64,000 nt of DNA. Origin: an uncultured Eggerthellaceae bacterium. GTDB lineage: Bacteria; Actinomycetota; Coriobacteriia; Coriobacteriales; Eggerthellaceae. Below the pieces are notes generated by a model, which saw nothing but the letters and a program-made list of their open reading frames with translations, searched no databases and was not told the DNA's origin. This document shows, piece by piece, positions 63,371 to 64,000 of the stretch. Positions within the stretch are counted from its first letter, which is position 1; the number at the start of each line of letters is the position of its first letter. Location: the NCBI GenBank assembly GCA_934668515.1, contig CAKUNS010000004.1:16642-80641 (forward strand), given 5' to 3'. The translations under genes were made by a program, and so were the position numbers.

Positions 63371-64000
63371 GTGATAATGCAGGTTTCCCACCTTACGAAG
63401 TCGTTCGGCGGCCGAACGCTGTTCTCCGACGTCACCTTCAAACTTGAGGATCACGACCGCCTGGCGCTGGTCGGCCCGAACGGCGCGGGCAAAACAACCA
63501 TGCTCCGCATCATTACCGGTCAGGAAGACGCCGATGCCGGCGAGGTGTTCTTCGCGCGCGGCGCCCGTGTCGGCTACCTCGAGCAGGAAGCCATCGAAAT
63601 GGGAGACAACCCCGTTTTCGAAGAAGTCCTTTCCAGTCAGATCGAGGTTCTCGAAGCCGAGCGCCGTCTTCATAAACTCGAGTCCGAGCTTGGCTCCAAT
63701 CCCGACGAGAAGCAGCTTGCTGCAGCCGGCCGTGCGCGCGACGAGTACGAGGCCTTGGGCGGCTACAGCATCGAGGCGAAAGTCCGAAGCGTGCTGTTCG
63801 GCTTGGGCTTCAAGGAAGCCGATATGGACCGCTTGACCACCGATTTCTCGGGCGGTTGGCAGATGCGCCTTGCCTTGGCGAAGCTTCTGGTGCGCAACCC
63901 CGATCTGCTTCTGCTGGACGAGCCCACCAACCATCTCGACCTTGAAAGCGTCAAATGGCTGGAGGGTTTCCTTCGCAGCTACAACGGTGCCGTTGTCGTC
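63371..64000 (+). CDS. ABC-F family ATPase (partial, runs off the window)
   Basis: The first 210 codons are present. Walker A GPNGAGKTT, an ABC-F antenna-type linker (LEAERRLHKLESELG), signature FSGGWQMRLALAKLL and Walker B LLLLDEPTNHLDL, which is the ABC-F fingerprint. No membrane segments. These proteins bind the ribosome, as translation factors or antibiotic-protection proteins. Start GTG at 63371 with AGGGG 10 nt upstream; ATG at 63377 is the alternative. The second ATPase domain is beyond the edge. Confidence 0.9.
   Translation, partial: MIMQVSHLTKSFGGRTLFSDVTFKLEDHDRLALVGPNGAGKTTMLRIITGQEDADAGEVFFARGARVGYLEQEAIEMGDNPVFEEVLSSQIEVLEAERRLHKLESELGSNPDEKQLAAAGRARDEYEALGGYSIEAKVRSVLFGLGFKEADMDRLTTDFSGGWQMRLALAKLLVRNPDLLLLDEPTNHLDLESVKWLEGFLRSYNGAVVV

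Overview
The window is G+C-rich bacterial chromosome. It most likely comes from an anaerobic actinobacterium of the Coriobacteriia (Eggerthellaceae, Slackia/Eggerthella-like). Reasons: two [NiFe] hydrogenases; a multihaem cytochrome c beside a Tat-exported flavoprotein reductase of the kind that multiplies in Eggerthella; the paired TIGR03960/TIGR03936 radical-SAM genes; an mre/mrd rod-shape operon; and an IPNTG-anchored surface protein, which indicates a Gram-positive wall. The family assignment is inference from gene content; no 16S gene is present.

Layout. 0-11.5 kb: a NifX-like protein, a 1310-residue sortase-type surface protein, a DEAD-box RNA helicase, tRNA-Glu, a dolichol-phosphate-type glycosyltransferase, tRNA-Arg, an RlmD-like RNA methyltransferase, a cyclophilin, a TPR membrane protein and ndk. 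11.7-15.8 kb: a four-gene cytoplasmic NAD(P)-type (group 3b-like) [NiFe] hydrogenase operon. 15.9-25.7 kb: mreB-mreC-mreD-mrdA-rodA, a DUF697 protein and two radical-SAM genes. 25.7-28.7 kb (minus strand): a small XRE regulator with a companion ORF, a CBS protein and a DHA2-family MFS exporter with a possible leader peptide. 28.9-35.5 kb: a MacB/FtsX-type ABC system, HelD, an XRE regulator and an FMN-binding protein. 35.6-40.0 kb: tandem tRNA-Asp copies and a heterodimeric ABC exporter. 40.1-45.0 kb: a HAD phosphatase, an AAA+-like protein without a P-loop, a MutY-like glycosylase without an Fe-S site, mntP and pheA. 45.2-53.2 kb: an electron-transfer region with a five-haem cytochrome, a Tat flavoprotein, an uptake hydrogenase (small, large, cytochrome b), two membrane proteins and a hydrogenase maturation protease. 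53.2-64 kb: nth, gdhA, a toxin-antitoxin pair, a zinc macrodomain hydrolase, mfd, tRNA-Gly, a cyclase-family hydrolase, an MFS exporter and the start of an ABC-F ATPase.

How it fits together. The exported hydrogenase can feed electrons from H2 through cytochrome b to the quinone pool. The adjacent cytochrome/flavoprotein pair is a plausible exit to an unidentified organic acceptor. The cytoplasmic hydrogenase links H2 to NAD(P)H. Its large subunit ends exactly at the residue where maturation proteases normally cut, while the uptake hydrogenase large subunit keeps a C-terminal extension and has a protease gene nearby. Two enzymes (RlmD-like, MutY-like) have lost the cysteines that hold Fe-S clusters in their relatives. 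mfd carries an in-frame insertion built from short direct repeats and palindromes. No CRISPR array, insertion sequence, prophage or rRNA operon was seen.
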